Shown here in pieces: positions 1-13,404 of a stretch of DNA of 64,000 nt. Both the position numbers and the translations under genes were made by a program. The first letter of the stretch is position 1. Each line of letters opens with the position of its first letter. A model generated the notes under the pieces. The model worked only from the letters and a program-made list of their open reading frames with translations, did not search any database and was not told the origin of the DNA. The stretch is from NCBI GenBank assembly GCA_034336665.1, contig CM067570.1, forward strand, positions 11,306,002-11,370,001. Direction: 5' to 3'. This stretch comes from Luscinia megarhynchos (lineage: Eukaryota; Chordata; Aves; Passeriformes; Turdidae).

Positions 1-3000
1 TACTCTGAGACAGATGTGTCACTGTAAGAGCACTCTCAGAGCCTCTTAGTGAGCTGAAATGGCATTGCTTATTTGCACTGCTGTTGAGCAGTAATCACTG
101 TTGGTCATGGCCTGTTGCAGTAGCAGTGGCAAAGAGGAGATTTGCAGAAATGCATTTGAATGGCAAATTGTTTTAGTAGTCTCCAGCCACAGGCCCTTGC
201 CTTTCTGGGTCAGAGGTTTCTCTAGCACTTTTGCAGTATTCCTACACCAGATTTGTGCATCTCACGGACTCCATGATGAGCCAAGTTAATAAAGCACTCT
301 GGGCATTAGGATTTCATTTCAGCCCTATGAAATCTTAAAGAGGACTATGTCCATATTGCTGAGGTCAGTCTTTTAGCCAAAGAACATTCCAAAAAAAAGT
401 CAAACTCAGTGTAAATGCCCAGATGAACTTCTAGCAGGCATTTAAAACATAGTCAGTCAGGAAAAATAGTGTAATACATGAAAAATAGCACCTGGTGGAC
501 TGTAGTGTTTACTTGATTTAAAGCTATTAGAACAAAAAGGATCTCTGTGTCCTAGCTGTGTTTCCAAAACAGTGTTCCTCATTTTCTGTTTGTTTTGAAT
601 TTGATGCTGCAGAGCTATGAGAGCCCAAATGTTTTTAGTGTACGCAGTGTAAGGAAAATTGCTTGCACCCAGTGTTAGTGGCCAGAAAATCATTGTGTGC
701 TTGTTGGAAGCATGGTGCTGGGGTAGATTTCCTTAAACTGAGTCCCTCCACTTTATACAGCCTTCTAGGATATTTTGAGCTGAAAGCAGTTTGAATATCA
801 GCACATACTCTGTTTGCTGGAAGAGCTGGTGCGTGGTAATACAAGAGAAGAAATGGCTTCACAGAATGTGTATACTCACACTAATGTGTTTGTGTGTATG
901 TGCCTTTCATAGAAGCACATACACCTACACACATATAGGTGATGTCTCTATTTTGAAAATCAAGTCTAGAGGTGGTGCTTACATGATGCATTGCAGAGGT
1001 ATTTGCAGTGTGACATAATTCTGCTGTACTTCCTCTAGTATTTCAAAAATCCATGCAGATTAAAGTGCATGTTTTCATTACAAACCATATAACTTCTGTA
1101 ACTCTTCTTCTTTCTTAGTTTATATGTAGGAACTTTTGCCTGAGTATTCAGACTTATATCATACCAGGTTAATAAGTAAAGTTTCTCAGTTGTTAATGAA
1201 AGGTAACCTGTGTTTCTAGTGCTGAAACCTGTTTTTGCAACACCTGCCATTTTATAATGAGCAAAGTTACTCAGGGCAACCTTTATCAAACTTGATTTCT
1301 GGGGTAATGTCTGGTTCTCAAGAAATAATGCACATTTTTGACATGGTCTTTTTTGTGCCTAGGTCACAAAACAACAGGACACAAGTCATAATCTGCCATA
1401 GAACAGTAATCTAAACTGGTGGTTTGGTGCTGCATCTTTTTTGCTGTCACTTTTCTGAGATTCCTTTGACACTTGTAATGCAACCATCTCTGACTTGTAA
1501 AAGCCTTTTGTGATGTATAAAGTGTGTACTGTGTAAAACAGAATAGCAGCATGGATTTAGTCTGTTTCTGTATTTAAATCTGTTAAACAAATTCTTCCTT
1601 TTCAGGATGTGGATATGAACAGCATATGCTAATACAAGTGTTTTGGGAAAAGTGTGTGTTTAAAAACTTGTACTCAAGCTAACATGCTTGGATTATGTAT
1701 AAACTGTTAAAGCCATTATGCTTCATATTGCCATGTCTGTAATGTGGATGTCCTTGCTCATCTGATTCTAGGCCTGAAAAAGGAACAAGCAGGTGGTTTG
1801 GTTTGGTAGATGGTTTGTTAGTTCAGTGTCAGCAAATAATTGTCTGCTGGAAAGCACACTGAAATAACACTTGTTTAAAGCTTGCAAGCTCTCAGCAGAC
1901 TTGAATAACTCACTTAACATCAGCTGCTCATTGGAGAATTGAAGTCATGTGCCAGTGTATGCTAATACAAGCTGCCTAATGTGCAAGTGCTACCCCTTGA
2001 TCTCAGTGGATCTCTGTTTGATCTGCAGTTTAGTATGATTCAAAGTGACATGAGAGAGAGCTTCTCTGCTCCATTGTGCCTTAAGTTATTAAAAAACCAC
2101 ATTTTTCTTAGACTTGATGGTGAAGTCTGTGATGCATTCAGAATATGATTGTGTTTGTCAAAAGTGAGTAGATGTTAGTGAGGCTCTTCTCCCAGACTGA
2201 TCACATGATAAAAGGCATTTATTTATAGGCAGTGTTGGTCCATCATACTGGTGTCCAGTCTGGAGACAGGGGTTTGAAAGTTTTTGACTGTAACTTCCTC
2301 TGAACTTAGAGCTGTCTGTGAGGGCAGGTGCAGGGAGATGCACCTGTTCCCCCAATCCAGGCTGTGCAGGTGGCTGTGCCATCTCAGTTCAGCACTGCCT
2401 AGGCTCTGCACCTCAGCAGAGGTTTTCAAGTGGGTGTGGAGGCCACCAGGAGGTTGCCAGAGCAATGCCTTGTAGAAGAACTGAGGGGTGATCTATAAGC
2501 CTGAGAGCTGAGGCTGGTTTTAATTTTGAATTTAATTTCAGCTGCCCTCTGCCGAAAGGAGTGCTCTTCTGATGATGTCAAATAATGCTTTTTAAATTAG
2601 TTTCTGTTACTTGAAATGAAGCAAGAAATTGATCAAAACTCTTCTGCAAAAAGATAGCATGTTTATTGTTCAGGTGATTGAGTTGAAATCTGTATTTTCT
2701 TTGAATAATGCCAACTTTCCTGTTTGTCAAACCCAGACGATGCATAGTTGGGTGGGTGAGGATTTGCCAGCTAGGACAACTACAGCCTCCTCAGGGCCTG
2801 GTGAAGGAAACTTGGAAGAGAAATGTAAACAGGTAGACTGAAAGCCTTGTGCACTAATCACACTAATTGTGTTTGCAGTCTCAACTCAACTGTCTAGCTG
2901 TGTAAAGAGACCTGGACTGGGAGCCTGAAAAAAGTGTGTCTGTCTGAAGTAATTTTTGGCTTTGATGTGTTTTCCTGTTAACTCTCTTGCTGTACAGAAT

Positions 3001-6000
3001 CAGGGTACAGAGTCCCCTTTTTTTTGAGGCTGCCAGTGTTGGGAGCCCATCACCAATAGATATTTGGGTAACTTGTAAACTGCCTTCATGTAGGTCAGGC
3101 AACTATCTTCTTTTTCTGCTTGGTCCACTGGAGCAGCAGCAATCATAAGGCACTTTTATTAACCTTAGGTCACTGACCACATTTCCTTTCTAAAATCAAT
3201 GGATTTTTCCACTTAGCCTAGTTCTGTTTGCCCAGACTTCAAAGACACTTTATTATAATTCAGCCAAGTTGAAAAAGTTACAGATTTTGATAAATCTGAC
3301 TATCATCCACCATGTAGATAAAAACCCAGACATTGCTGAAGTATTTGTGTCCCCCTAGCAGTTGACACTGTTGATAGCAGGAATTGCAGTGACCTCAGTG
3401 TGAAACTTTGGGAGCTGCTAACTGGCTTGTGGAACCTGATCTCTCACTGCATTGTGATAAGGAAAATAATAAAGTTACATAAGCAATCCTTTGCAAATTA
3501 TTCAAGAGCCTGACACTGAGCCAGGCCCCCTCTCTAGCATAGTCAGGCTCTGAAGTGACTGGAGTTTCTCCAGCTGCAGCCAGCAGAGAATGGCTTCATT
3601 CTGATTAGATAATCTGTAGGGTCTACGTTACATGTCACTGAAGGAGATGGATTGGTGTTCTGTACTAATGGTACAGGGACACAAAGGCAAGGGAAAATTC
3701 AGATACGACTTTCTTCAGACTATATATCATCAAGCATGAGTGTTGCATGGAGAATGTTTGCACTCTGTGTACAGAGATATGTTATTTTATTGCTTGTTGT
3801 ATTTATTTACTCTGACAGTACCTAATGAAGCAAGATTTTCAGAAGACGTCCAGAAATTCTGGAGATTATGAAAATGTCTCTGGTTTGTCACAAGCTGAAA
3901 ATCCACAGATTTAAAATTCTTAGAAATATTATCTGTAGAAGATGTCCTTTGATTAGGTAAAAATACAGTAGATAAGAGATACCTAGAGGATTATCAGGTG
4001 TGTCCAGATCTATTATGACAGATGGGGAAATGCTGCTCCTGATGCTCTTCATTACTGAAATGAAATTACTTGTATTAGAAGCATTGCAGGAGTGAAACTT
4101 GGAGCATGTTACAAATGTGATTTCAAGCTAGCATGGACCTTCCAGCTTTTGAGGCCAGTAAGTAACAATATTGATCTTACATTGGTAGGGACCAAGACTT
4201 TTGTGTATTAAATATTAAGTAGGAAGTTATGGATGCACTTTCAAATAATGACTTTTGCCTGAAATAAATGTGGAGGTACTTTTAGATGTCTGAAGACAAT
4301 TTAGAAAGAACACAGGGTTTCACCCATGTAACTCCAGTGTTGCCTTTGAGACCTTTACTGGAGCACCATTCTCAGGATATAGTAGTCCTTGGCTTCATTC
4401 CAAAAGACATAAACTATAGGTCTGTTTTCTTAGAGGCCACAGAAGATTGTGAGCATTGGGAGCTACTGTTAAGCACTTAATTCAAAGCCCAGTGACTATT
4501 TACAGGTAACAGGAAAGCTGCTGAAGAGCACTGGATATGCAGAATTCTGTCAGACACTCCTAAATACAAGCTTTTTTAAAATTTTTTTTTATTCATTTAT
4601 TTTTATTTTGTGCAAAGAGGGAGGGCAGACATAGTTCTGGTTTTATTAAAGCCAAAACACAGAAGTGGAACAAAACTGTAGTGACCTCTGAGACCTGAAA
4701 CTTCTCTCAGCTACTCCTATGGGCCAGTGTCTGTGCTATTAGTGTTTGTGGTGAAGCCTTGCTGAAGGTTTCACTCAAATCTCTGAGATGCATCTCAAAC
4801 ATCTCTGTTGGGCAGCTCCTGATTTACCAGTTGGGAACTCCAGATATTCTGATCTCTAAGCAATCTCTTAGTCTGTGAACCTTGTTGATTAATTTTTGTG
4901 GAGTTTGGTTTGGGTTTTTTGGTTTTGTTGTTCTTTTTTGGGTTGTTGGGGTTTTTTTTATCTTAATGGATGTGAGATCTGCTTGTTCTGACACACAGGA
5001 TCTGCATGTCCACTCCTAACTATCAAGGATATGCATGCCATTCACCACTGGGAATGTACTTTGGCATGACTTGTCACTTTGCATTCAGTTCAACTTGCTG
5101 TTCCTTGTTCTGAGATCTCTTGTGTGCAGTAATATTTTTATTACAGAAAATACTGTGCTGGTGAAAGCTTAAAAGTTCTTGGATCAAAATGAACAGAAAT
5201 ACACTTCCCTGTTGGATACCAGGCAGGCTTCATGGCAGAGTTGTCCAAAACTTCAGGTCAGAGGAGGGTAGACAATGGAGTTGAGAAAGCCATGGGGGGA
5301 AATCTCCCCACTTCTTTCATCCTTAGATCTTTAGAATGGAGTGGATAATGACATACTGTGTTTCTGCTCAAGTCAGTGAGAGTTTTGGCAGGAGAGGCAG
5401 CATGATCCATCTGGAATGAAGTCTGAAGACCTGTTGTTTGCTGCAGTTCTTGGAAGCACGTTGAGTGTTGTGGGCCTCGGTTCCTTTGTTGGCCATATGA
5501 AAAGGATGATACCAAACTTCCTTGGATGGGAAATGTTTTTATATACAAAGCTGTGCTAGTTACTGCTGATGGCAGTCATACTATAGCTTGAAATGCAGTT
5601 TGCACCCTGAAGCAATGAGGTACTGTGATTCCCTCCACTATGAAAGGTGCTTGTGAACCCAAGTTCATCATCTGTGAAGAATTCCACTCCATAGGGAATT
5701 GCACATGCAATTAATTATGGCAACTTTGTGAACACATTAGTTACTAAAAAATCCTTCTTTAATGTGATGAGAATGTACATTTATCCCCACAGTAGTGAAT
5801 GACATTTGTACCCTTTCCAAAGTTAATTTTAGGAGATTTTAGAAAGTTCATGAAAGGGTAAAACCCAAGTGTCTGCTTTTCCTAAGCACGTGTTTATGCC
5901 TTTCCAAAATAAGTGTGTATGTAGTTTTCCTGCTTAAATTTGTAAGCCTAAGCCACTGTTTTCTGTCCAGATATGTATTCTGGAAGTTGATGTGTCAATT

Positions 6001-7012
6001 GCTACACCCCCCTTGGAGAAGGTGCTGCTGCAGAGGTCCTTCATCATTGCTTCATTTTTTTTTAATCAATGTTTGTATACTTTCAAAGTAAAGTCAGGGA
6101 AAGAGCCCACAGAATTGGTGCATCCACACAGGTTGGATGTTGCTGGGGAGGTCTAGTTAGGAACATGTGATGTTAATTACTTTTTCAGGTCTGCCCACTG
6201 TGATTTATTTTGCTTCCATTCCCATTTGATTCCATTGTCTTAGTTCAGGATCTGCAGAGCTGTATGTTTGCTAATGGATTAGGGGAGATCCTGTTCTGAC
6301 AGGAATTCTCTGAGGCACATAAGCAAACCCTGACCAGTAAAATTAATGGAATCAATTCTGCCTTGGTTTCACTTACTAAATTTAGGAAATCTAGTGGGGT
6401 TTAGCCTGCCCGTGGTTGAAAGAATAGAATGGTGGTTGTCACCATCCTCATAAATGTTTCACTTCAGATGGAGTATTTTATTGCTGAAACAGCCTGAGTG
6501 GTCAAGACTTACAAGGAGAGGTGGATTATCTGTTTGATGAAACAAACTTGGGATCCCTAGGAAGAGAACAGGTTGGGTGGGAAGAGAACTCATCCCATTC
6601 ACACATAAAATAAAAAGCACAGGAATGACAAATTGCAGTCCTAGAGTCTTCATACTTCTTTGAACTTCTAGTTTTATTTGTTTTCAGTAAATCTTTGCAG
6701 TAACTTGTTCAATTGAAATATGTGCTGGACTGGACAATGGTAAGATCACTAGCTGTGAATAGCTGTACACTTCACATCTGGGAGAATAATGATATTAATA
6801 CAGAAATATATTTAAGCTTTAAGAACTTAAAATAACTGTTGCTGTTAGTTATTAATTATGATGTATCACAAAGAGCATTTCAAAGATTTGTCTGGTAGAG
6901 GAGTCTTCTTTTTGAATAAAACACACATCATTTACTGTAAGGATCACTATGAAGAGAATGCATGTTCTTTTCAAAGAACAAAATCTGATGGACTCTTTTT
7001 TCTTCTTTTCAG
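1..7012 (+). other. CLASP1: CLASP1 intron (3' part)
   Basis: The intron ends in a good pyrimidine tract and CAG at 7010-7012. The preceding coding exon was looked for and not seen, so it lies before the window. No repeat family was recognised here. There is an imperfect hairpin around 879-941 and a G/T-rich tract at about 4894-4961. The rest is ordinary A+T-rich intron with only short chance ORFs. Confidence 0.75.
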
Positions 7013-7157
7013 GCAGCACAAATAGTCCTGATTTCTCTCTTTGAATTGAACACTCCCTGAGTTTACCATGTTACTTGGTGCCTTGCCAAAAACATTCCAG
7101 GATGGTGCTACCAAGCTCCTGCACAACCACCTCAAGAACTCCAGTAACACCAGTGTG
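7013..7157 (+). CDS. CLASP1: CLASP1 exon: end of TOG3 domain, with one extra base
   Basis: The exon encodes window-residues 1-48: AAQIVLISLFELNTP, then EFTMLLGALPKTFQDG and a segment ending in SNTSV. These are the last helices of the third TOG (HEAT-repeat) domain leading into the linker. The acceptor is a T/C-rich tract ending CAG at 7012, and the donor is GTGAGA at 7158. Both neighbouring junctions need phase 0, so the exon should be 144 nt, but it is 145 nt. The extra base is a C in the run 7055-7057, where conserved Thr-Pro-Glu reads ACT CCC TGA G, giving an in-frame TGA at 7058-7060. Reading resumes perfectly in +1 from GAG at 7059. The rest of the exon looks like a normal functional exon, so this is probably a sequence error, with an allelic frameshift or recoding as alternatives. 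Confidence 0.93.
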
Positions 7158-8379
7158 GTGAGAGGCCCTTGTCCTTTCAAACAGCAGAGCCCCAAAGACA
7201 GCAGCTCATTGATAAGCTGTTGCAGATGTTCAGTTTGAATTATCTGTAACTGTTGTCTTGAAGCAATATGGCAACAGAGGCTTTTGTTTGATGTTGCTTT
7301 TAATAGGGCCCATTGAAATAAAAAATTTAATATAGTCCTAACCAGAAGAGATTAAAAAATGACTGAGAAGTGCATTAAAATTGGTGGGGTTTGTGCTTTC
7401 AAGTTGGTGCTTTTGAAAATCCTGCCAGTAATGGCTTTTTGGCTAAAATAGATCCTGATACCACAGATTTTCTGGGCTTACGACTATTATTGAGATCAGT
7501 TTAATAACAGTTACACTGTCTGTTAAGAAACTTGCAGGATCTTTAATGTGACCTACAAGGTCACCTCAGTCTTTGCCTATTACCTTATGTTTGCTCTTAT
7601 ATGAAGCTCTTACATATTTTTATTTCACTGAAGGAATATGTTAGTAGATTTAAATAGGAAATTTATTTCCCTTCGCAGAGAAGCAAGAATTGGAGAATTT
7701 TTTGTCTTTTTGATGTGGAAATCTTGTGAACTTACTGGAATTTGAACCCTCCTATCTTTGCACTTCCACAGGGCTAAGTAGAATTTAGTGTAAGCTAGAA
7801 CTTCAGTGTTGGGCTTCCGGGCAAATGGTCTGGATTCTCTAATACTTTTGACTCTATGTGAAGAGTGTCAGAATTGAGAGCAATTTCTACTCATTTTGCT
7901 GTGGTATAAAAGATTGTGCAGGCCAGTGGAAAAATGGTAAGTTAGACTGCTTATTTATGCTCCTAACAAGCATAATCAGAATGCTTTAGACAATGTGGAA
8001 AATAGCTGTGCAATTAGAATACTAAATTGCCAGGGTAATGGTGAGCATATTTTGGAGCCTTGCAAATCTTGTTTGAGAAGCTGCATTGATGAACCATTTC
8101 TCTGGCAATATTTGCAGGCCATACATGTTGTGTTTTTAAATTGCAGGTACTGTAGGTTGTAGAGAAGTGCACATACACTTCCTTTGTCCTCAGTCATATC
8201 TCGAGGAGCATATAAATGACTACATGAACCATGGCTGCAGATTTTTGGGTCAAGAGGCATAATCAAAACTGCACTAAGCTTGTCTAGAGCAAACAGAGGC
8301 TCTGTTTGGACCTGTTGTTGTACTCCTACCTGTGCATTGCAACACGCTGCTAATTCCTGTCTTCCTGTTTCTGTGTCAG
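7158..8379 (+). other. CLASP1: CLASP1 intron
   Basis: This is a 1.2 kb intron with donor GTGAGA and acceptor TGTCAG at 8379. Nothing recognisable was seen inside. The longest ORF here is on the minus strand and looks like chance. Confidence 0.85.
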
Positions 8380-8486
8380 GGCTCCCCCAGCAATACCCTT
8401 GGTCGGACTCCTTCCCGGCACTCCAGCAGCAGAACCAGCCCCTTAACTTCACCTACCAACTGTTCCCATGGTGGACTGTCTCCAAG
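8380..8486 (+). CDS. CLASP1: CLASP1 exon: Ser/Pro/Thr-rich linker
   Basis: This 107-nt exon runs from phase 0 to phase 2 and encodes GSPSNTLGRTPSRHSS followed by a segment ending HGGLSP plus a split Ser codon (AG|T). It belongs to the disordered basic, Ser/Pro-rich linker between the third TOG domain and the C-terminal domain. In CLASPs such linkers contact microtubules and carry proline-directed phosphorylation sites; several S/T-P motifs are visible here. The acceptor is TGTCAG at 8379 and the donor is GTAATG at 8487. The frame is intact. Confidence 0.95.
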
Positions 8487-11400
8487 GTAATGTGGCAGGC
8501 TAATTAAACCCCTTGCAAAATACTAAAGGATTTCAACACCCAGTGTGCGTTTACAGAATATGACTCACTTTGAAGCAAAAACAAGACAATAAGTTTGCAG
8601 TAGATTTCTGCAAAGAAGCAGTGTTTGAACATGATAATATGAGGCTGGTGACTGACTTCAGTGTTCCAGTCCTCATGATGTATATGTAACCTTAATGTCT
8701 TTTCTTACCATATTAGTTTTCTTTCGTGGCCTTCTTCAGAATTATATTTGTGGGTAATAAAGGTAATATTAATTGGCAGCATTAGAAATAAGGTCTTGTT
8801 GAGATTGCATATGTCACAAAGTTTGTGATGACTCTCAGAACAGGAGTTTCAGGTTGTGCCTATTTTTTAGGTGTGGGCTTCAAGTTCTTCTGGCTATAGT
8901 ACAGGGCTTGTGCTGCTGAGAGAAGTGCTGTATCTGCTGTTCCCCTCTTATTCTTTGTGAGGATGCAGGACAAGCAGAAGTGGTGACTGTGTTTCAGTGC
9001 TGAATACCTCCCAAATTGCTCACCTGGCTCCTCACCAGCAGAGCAGTGGCCTGGTCTTTTGGGCAGCAAGTCTATTGCAGCCAGGTGTTTTGCTGAAACT
9101 GGAGGCGCTACCCTAGAAGATACTGGTCCATTCCAAAATCTTGTATTCAGCCAATGTGGACTCTTGGCTACTGGGAATGGATGGGAGTGGATGTTTTGCA
9201 GCATTAAAACTCAGAGCAGGGGAGATGACATTGTAAACAGTATGTTCTGGAACCACAGAAATATTGGAGGAAGATAGCAAGCTGTTACCTGGACAAGCTC
9301 TGGTTCATGCTGGAAAAGCTTAAATTCTGCTGCCCTTGTTTGCCTGTGCTCTTCATGACAGGTTGTGGAAGAAACAAAAGGACCCATATTGGGTGAGGAC
9401 TGCAGTTCATAGTGCAGTATAGTAGTTTACATTGAAATCTGTAATAGTTTACACTGAAATATCTTGATATACCCTTGTTACTTGCAAAACAGTCACTGAA
9501 GGGATGCTGAGACACGTGAGTTCCAGTATCAGGCAAAGTACAGGCCTTTAGCATTTAATGAATTAATGAATAAATATACTAATTCCAGCATCATAGCAAT
9601 CATTAGGGTTTCCTGAGAAAATTTTGGATATCTGAATACATCTTTGTGACTTCTAAATCTGCTGTAATTCAAAACTAAACCAAGAGTTTGCAAGCCAAAG
9701 CCAAGTTGCCTATTATGAGTTTTTTCCACAAAGGTTTCATTAAGAAATTAAGTGGTAGTGTTTCAGGGGAGCAGTTCCAACTATGTTGCTTCCTTTTTGA
9801 CTAGCTTGAGCATTGTTGCCCTGCTGATTTCTGTCATGGGAAATTATTAACTGTGTCTCCCTGTGGTTACCTTGTGGGTTTGTTGGCCATGTTTGCATGT
9901 GGCACTTATTTTAGAATTCCACAACCTTTTACCATGCTTTTTGGGTTTTGCCATTGGGACATGATTGTTTATTGCCACTTCACTCATGGTTTTCTATTTG
10001 TCATTGCTTTTTTCTCACCTCTTGATGTCAGGAGGCAAATATCAAAGTATTGATTAAAGTATCCAGTGTACATTGTTGCTGTTGCTTTTATAGCATTTTG
10101 AGTTTAGAAACTGAAGGGTTTCTTTCTATATGTGGTTTGTTCTCAAGGACTAGTCTCAGAGGGCATATAATTCCGGAGCATTCTGCCATGGATGCAGTTG
10201 GCTAGGAATTTCCTTTAGAAAACAATAATTTCTTCCATTTTCTATAGATTTCTTGGAGGTGTTTAGTCAAAAATTTAGATGGCTTTTCAAGAAGTGTGTC
10301 CTGCTTCCTTGCTGGATTTAGTTATTCAAGAGTGATGTTTAAAAGGTAAAGGTGGAAGCTGCTATGAAAGCCCTATAAAATACTTGGAAGGGAGAAGCTG
10401 TACTTTTTTGTGGTGAGTGCCTTCGGAGCTGTAACAGTGTCTGCAGTTTTTTGCCATTTGTAGGAAAGGCAGTAGCAAGTATTGAAATGAGGGGCAGTAG
10501 CTTCTGATGCTCTGCTGGGCTACATCCTTCTTGAAAACATCTTGTGTAGCACAGTTTGGGCATGGTCCTGACTTAAAGGGGAGAATTTAGCTCTGGTTGT
10601 CCTTTCAGAGAAGAGGCTTTGAAAGATGTGCAGACAGATTGTGGTAAGTAGGGTATGCTGCAGTATTGCATTCTTTGGTATAGGTGTTTCAGTGTCATAT
10701 TTCCATTTCAGATGCTTGTAATTTGCTATTCAGCATTGCTGTGAAATGTCATTTTTCTCTCTACAAACTTGGAACATAAGTGTGCCCAGGTCATTCTCAT
10801 AGCAGTGTAAAAGAATAAAGATTCCCAGTTTCTCTGTGTAGCTCTCCTCCACAATTGGGCTTGGCTTTGCATTTTCATGGGGCCTTCTGCCAAATGTTTG
10901 TAGTCAGGTTGTGCATTCCCATTGTCTCCTGAGGTGCTCTGTGTGCAGGCTCTCCTTACCTTGTCCCTGCCCCTGTCTTGTATAGGCAGTCTGAGTGTAA
11001 TCAGTGGAAGGATTATCTCCAGTTCTTAATGCCAGCTTTGTTTTTGAAGATTATGCTTTCCTTGTATTTTTTTTTGTTTTGGTTCACGGATCAGGCTCAA
11101 ATCCAGAGACATACTGTCTTTGGAGATGGGATATGTGTAGAAAGGATGTTTGAGCCCTGTAGGAATATGAAAATGCTGCTAAGCATAGCTGCTCTCTCAT
11201 ATTACTAATGGTGTGTGGGCAATATCCTCGACATTAGTCAGCAAGGTTTCATGGATACAGATTTACTGTATTATGTATGTACTCCAGATGACTGATTTTT
11301 GGGGAGTTGTGCATGTGTGTATTTATGTGTACACATACTTGGGCTCTCTGGATTGATTTTGTATGTGTTGGTTGAAGTGGACTCTGCAAACAGCTGATTT

Positions 11401-13404
11401 GCATATCCAGATGATAACATCTGTGAAAGTGTCCCCTAAAGTCTTAGGAGGGTAGCATGCTTTCAGGGTCCTTTCTCCTGCCTTCATTTACTCCCTCCAG
11501 TTCTGCTTCATGGTCACTATAACATATCCACTCCATCTGTGAGTTACTTCTGCATTTGTATCTGCTTTTTTTTTTCCTTAACAGTTTTAGTTTTTGGTGA
11601 GAGGAGTTATGGAAGAAAGATGTACTTTCTGAAAAATAAAGCAGGGAAGGGCACTTGGGAAGACTGAAAATAATAGGAAAAAAAAACAAAACCCAGGCTT
11701 CAGACTGAAAGAGAAAAATGTTTCCTAGGCAAAGCACAGAGAAAAGGCTCAGGTTTGTGTTGGACAGAGAAAATCTTCTGAGATTTAATAAATTATGTTG
11801 TAGTACAAAAAGGAAAACGCTAAGTTGTGAAGTCCTTTGGTTTTAGAATACTGTTTTGAATGGTAAAATGACTTCTGCAAACTTAAATGTTACATTCAGG
11901 TTGGAGATTTTCACCTAGAATTTTGTAGGAGTAATTGAATGAGTACCAAATGAATACATTTGGAATGAGTTTCTGCCATTATTAGTAGTACAGAAGCGTG
12001 TGCTTAGTTCTGATTATTAAAATAAACAAAACTAACCCAAAATTTAAACAACAATTTAGCCCTTCGGCGATCTTTAGAGGAAATGCATCAGAATAAAAGG
12101 CTACAATTTTATCTGGCTATGTAAGTTTACATGCTATTTCACTGATAATAAAAAATACCATTAAATCAAAACCTGACACTTTCAATATTAAGTTGAGCGA
12201 GCAAAGGCATGGAAACAATTGGAATAAGCCACCCACTTTATACAGTAAGAACCAGCCTGCATTGCTTGGTGGCCTGTTTCAGGTAGGTGAGACCTGAGCT
12301 GTGAGAGTTGTGATCAGCAGTCTGGGAGTCTGGGGTATTTCCTTGATAATACTGACATGTAGTAGCTCTGGGATTAGATTGCTGGTTAGTGAGTGAAATT
12401 CTTGACACTGTTCTTCAGAGGAGTTTTTTAAATGGCTTTGCTGCTGTTTGCACTGGAGTAATTCTTCACTTGTTTGTTGCTTCTGATCTGAAAGTATCTT
12501 TCACTTGCATATATACAACTACAACTATCCAAGACAATGTGCTGAAATGTAATAGAAACAAAGTGGTGTTGTGAATACTCCACCAGCTCAAACATCTATT
12601 CTCATTTAGAAGGTGATTTTGAAAATCCACGTACCATAATGGGAAAAGGACAAAAGCAGAGGTGACAAATTGACACAGGAATGGATGTCTTGACCCAAAG
12701 GTAGAGAGTCATACAATAATGTAAAGGGGTCTGTGAAAGTTTAAGGAGTGATTTGAATAACTCAGAGGCTGGTATCACCCAATCTTTCCAGCTTTGTCTG
12801 CTGAGACCTGGGCCAAGTCCCCATGATACCTTTATACTCTAGACTGACTTTCACTTGTTGCATATTTGGGTTCAGTTTGGATTTGGTAAAACAGGATCAG
12901 ATCTTAAGCCCTGCAGAAGTTTTCTGATTGTGTAGGGCCTGATTGCAGGTTTTTATAAAGGCACCAGGAGATGAACTTTACAAGGTACCTTCAGGTGTCT
13001 AATAAAAAAATAAATTCCAAATTTTCCTTTCTTCCAGGGAAATCCTGTTGCTTAGAAATAGAATACACATGTGGCCAGGGATTGTTTGCATAGAACATTA
13101 TAAATGGAGTTGTTTATAGAAGCTATATCCATTTGTAAAATCTACTGGTTAGTACAAGCAAGGACTGGATTTTTTGTGAATCATAATACATTAGGAATAA
13201 AAATGGAAATGAATAATAAAGGCCAAAACAAAGACTTGTGAGGCGCAATGGAGTATTCTTGTTTAATTTTGTTTCTATTAAATTTTTTCTCTCTCCAAGG
13301 CGGCATGACAGCACTAAGCCACTCAGATTATAGTTTCTTTTTTTTTTTCCTCCCTCTCCTTTCTCTGTTTTTTCTCTCTTTTGTTTCTCCTCTGGTCACG
13401 GCAG
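8487..13404 (+). other. CLASP1: CLASP1 intron with two pseudo-exon candidates
   Basis: This 4.9 kb intron ends in a very long pyrimidine-rich stretch (about 13333-13400) before CAG at 13404. Two short segments look like exons by their splice signals: 10609-10643 and 12060-12120. Neither keeps the CLASP1 frame, and neither matches a CLASP1 peptide I know. No repeat family was recognised in the rest. Confidence 0.8.
13333..13400 (+). promoter_or_regulatory. CLASP1: Extended polypyrimidine tract before the 117-nt CLASP1 exon
   Basis: About 65 bases of nearly pure C/T, including an uninterrupted T run near its start, lead up to the CAG acceptor at 13402-13404. Such tracts bind U2AF and can also bind PTBP1 or TIA1, which often regulate exon inclusion. 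The downstream exon is 117 nt, a multiple of three, so it could be skipped without breaking the frame. The regulatory role is inferred. Confidence 0.5.

Noticed and set aside
7013..7157. Treating the frameshifted exon as part of a processed pseudogene
   Set aside because: It has proper splice sites and introns on both sides and all downstream exons are intact, so the locus is the real gene.
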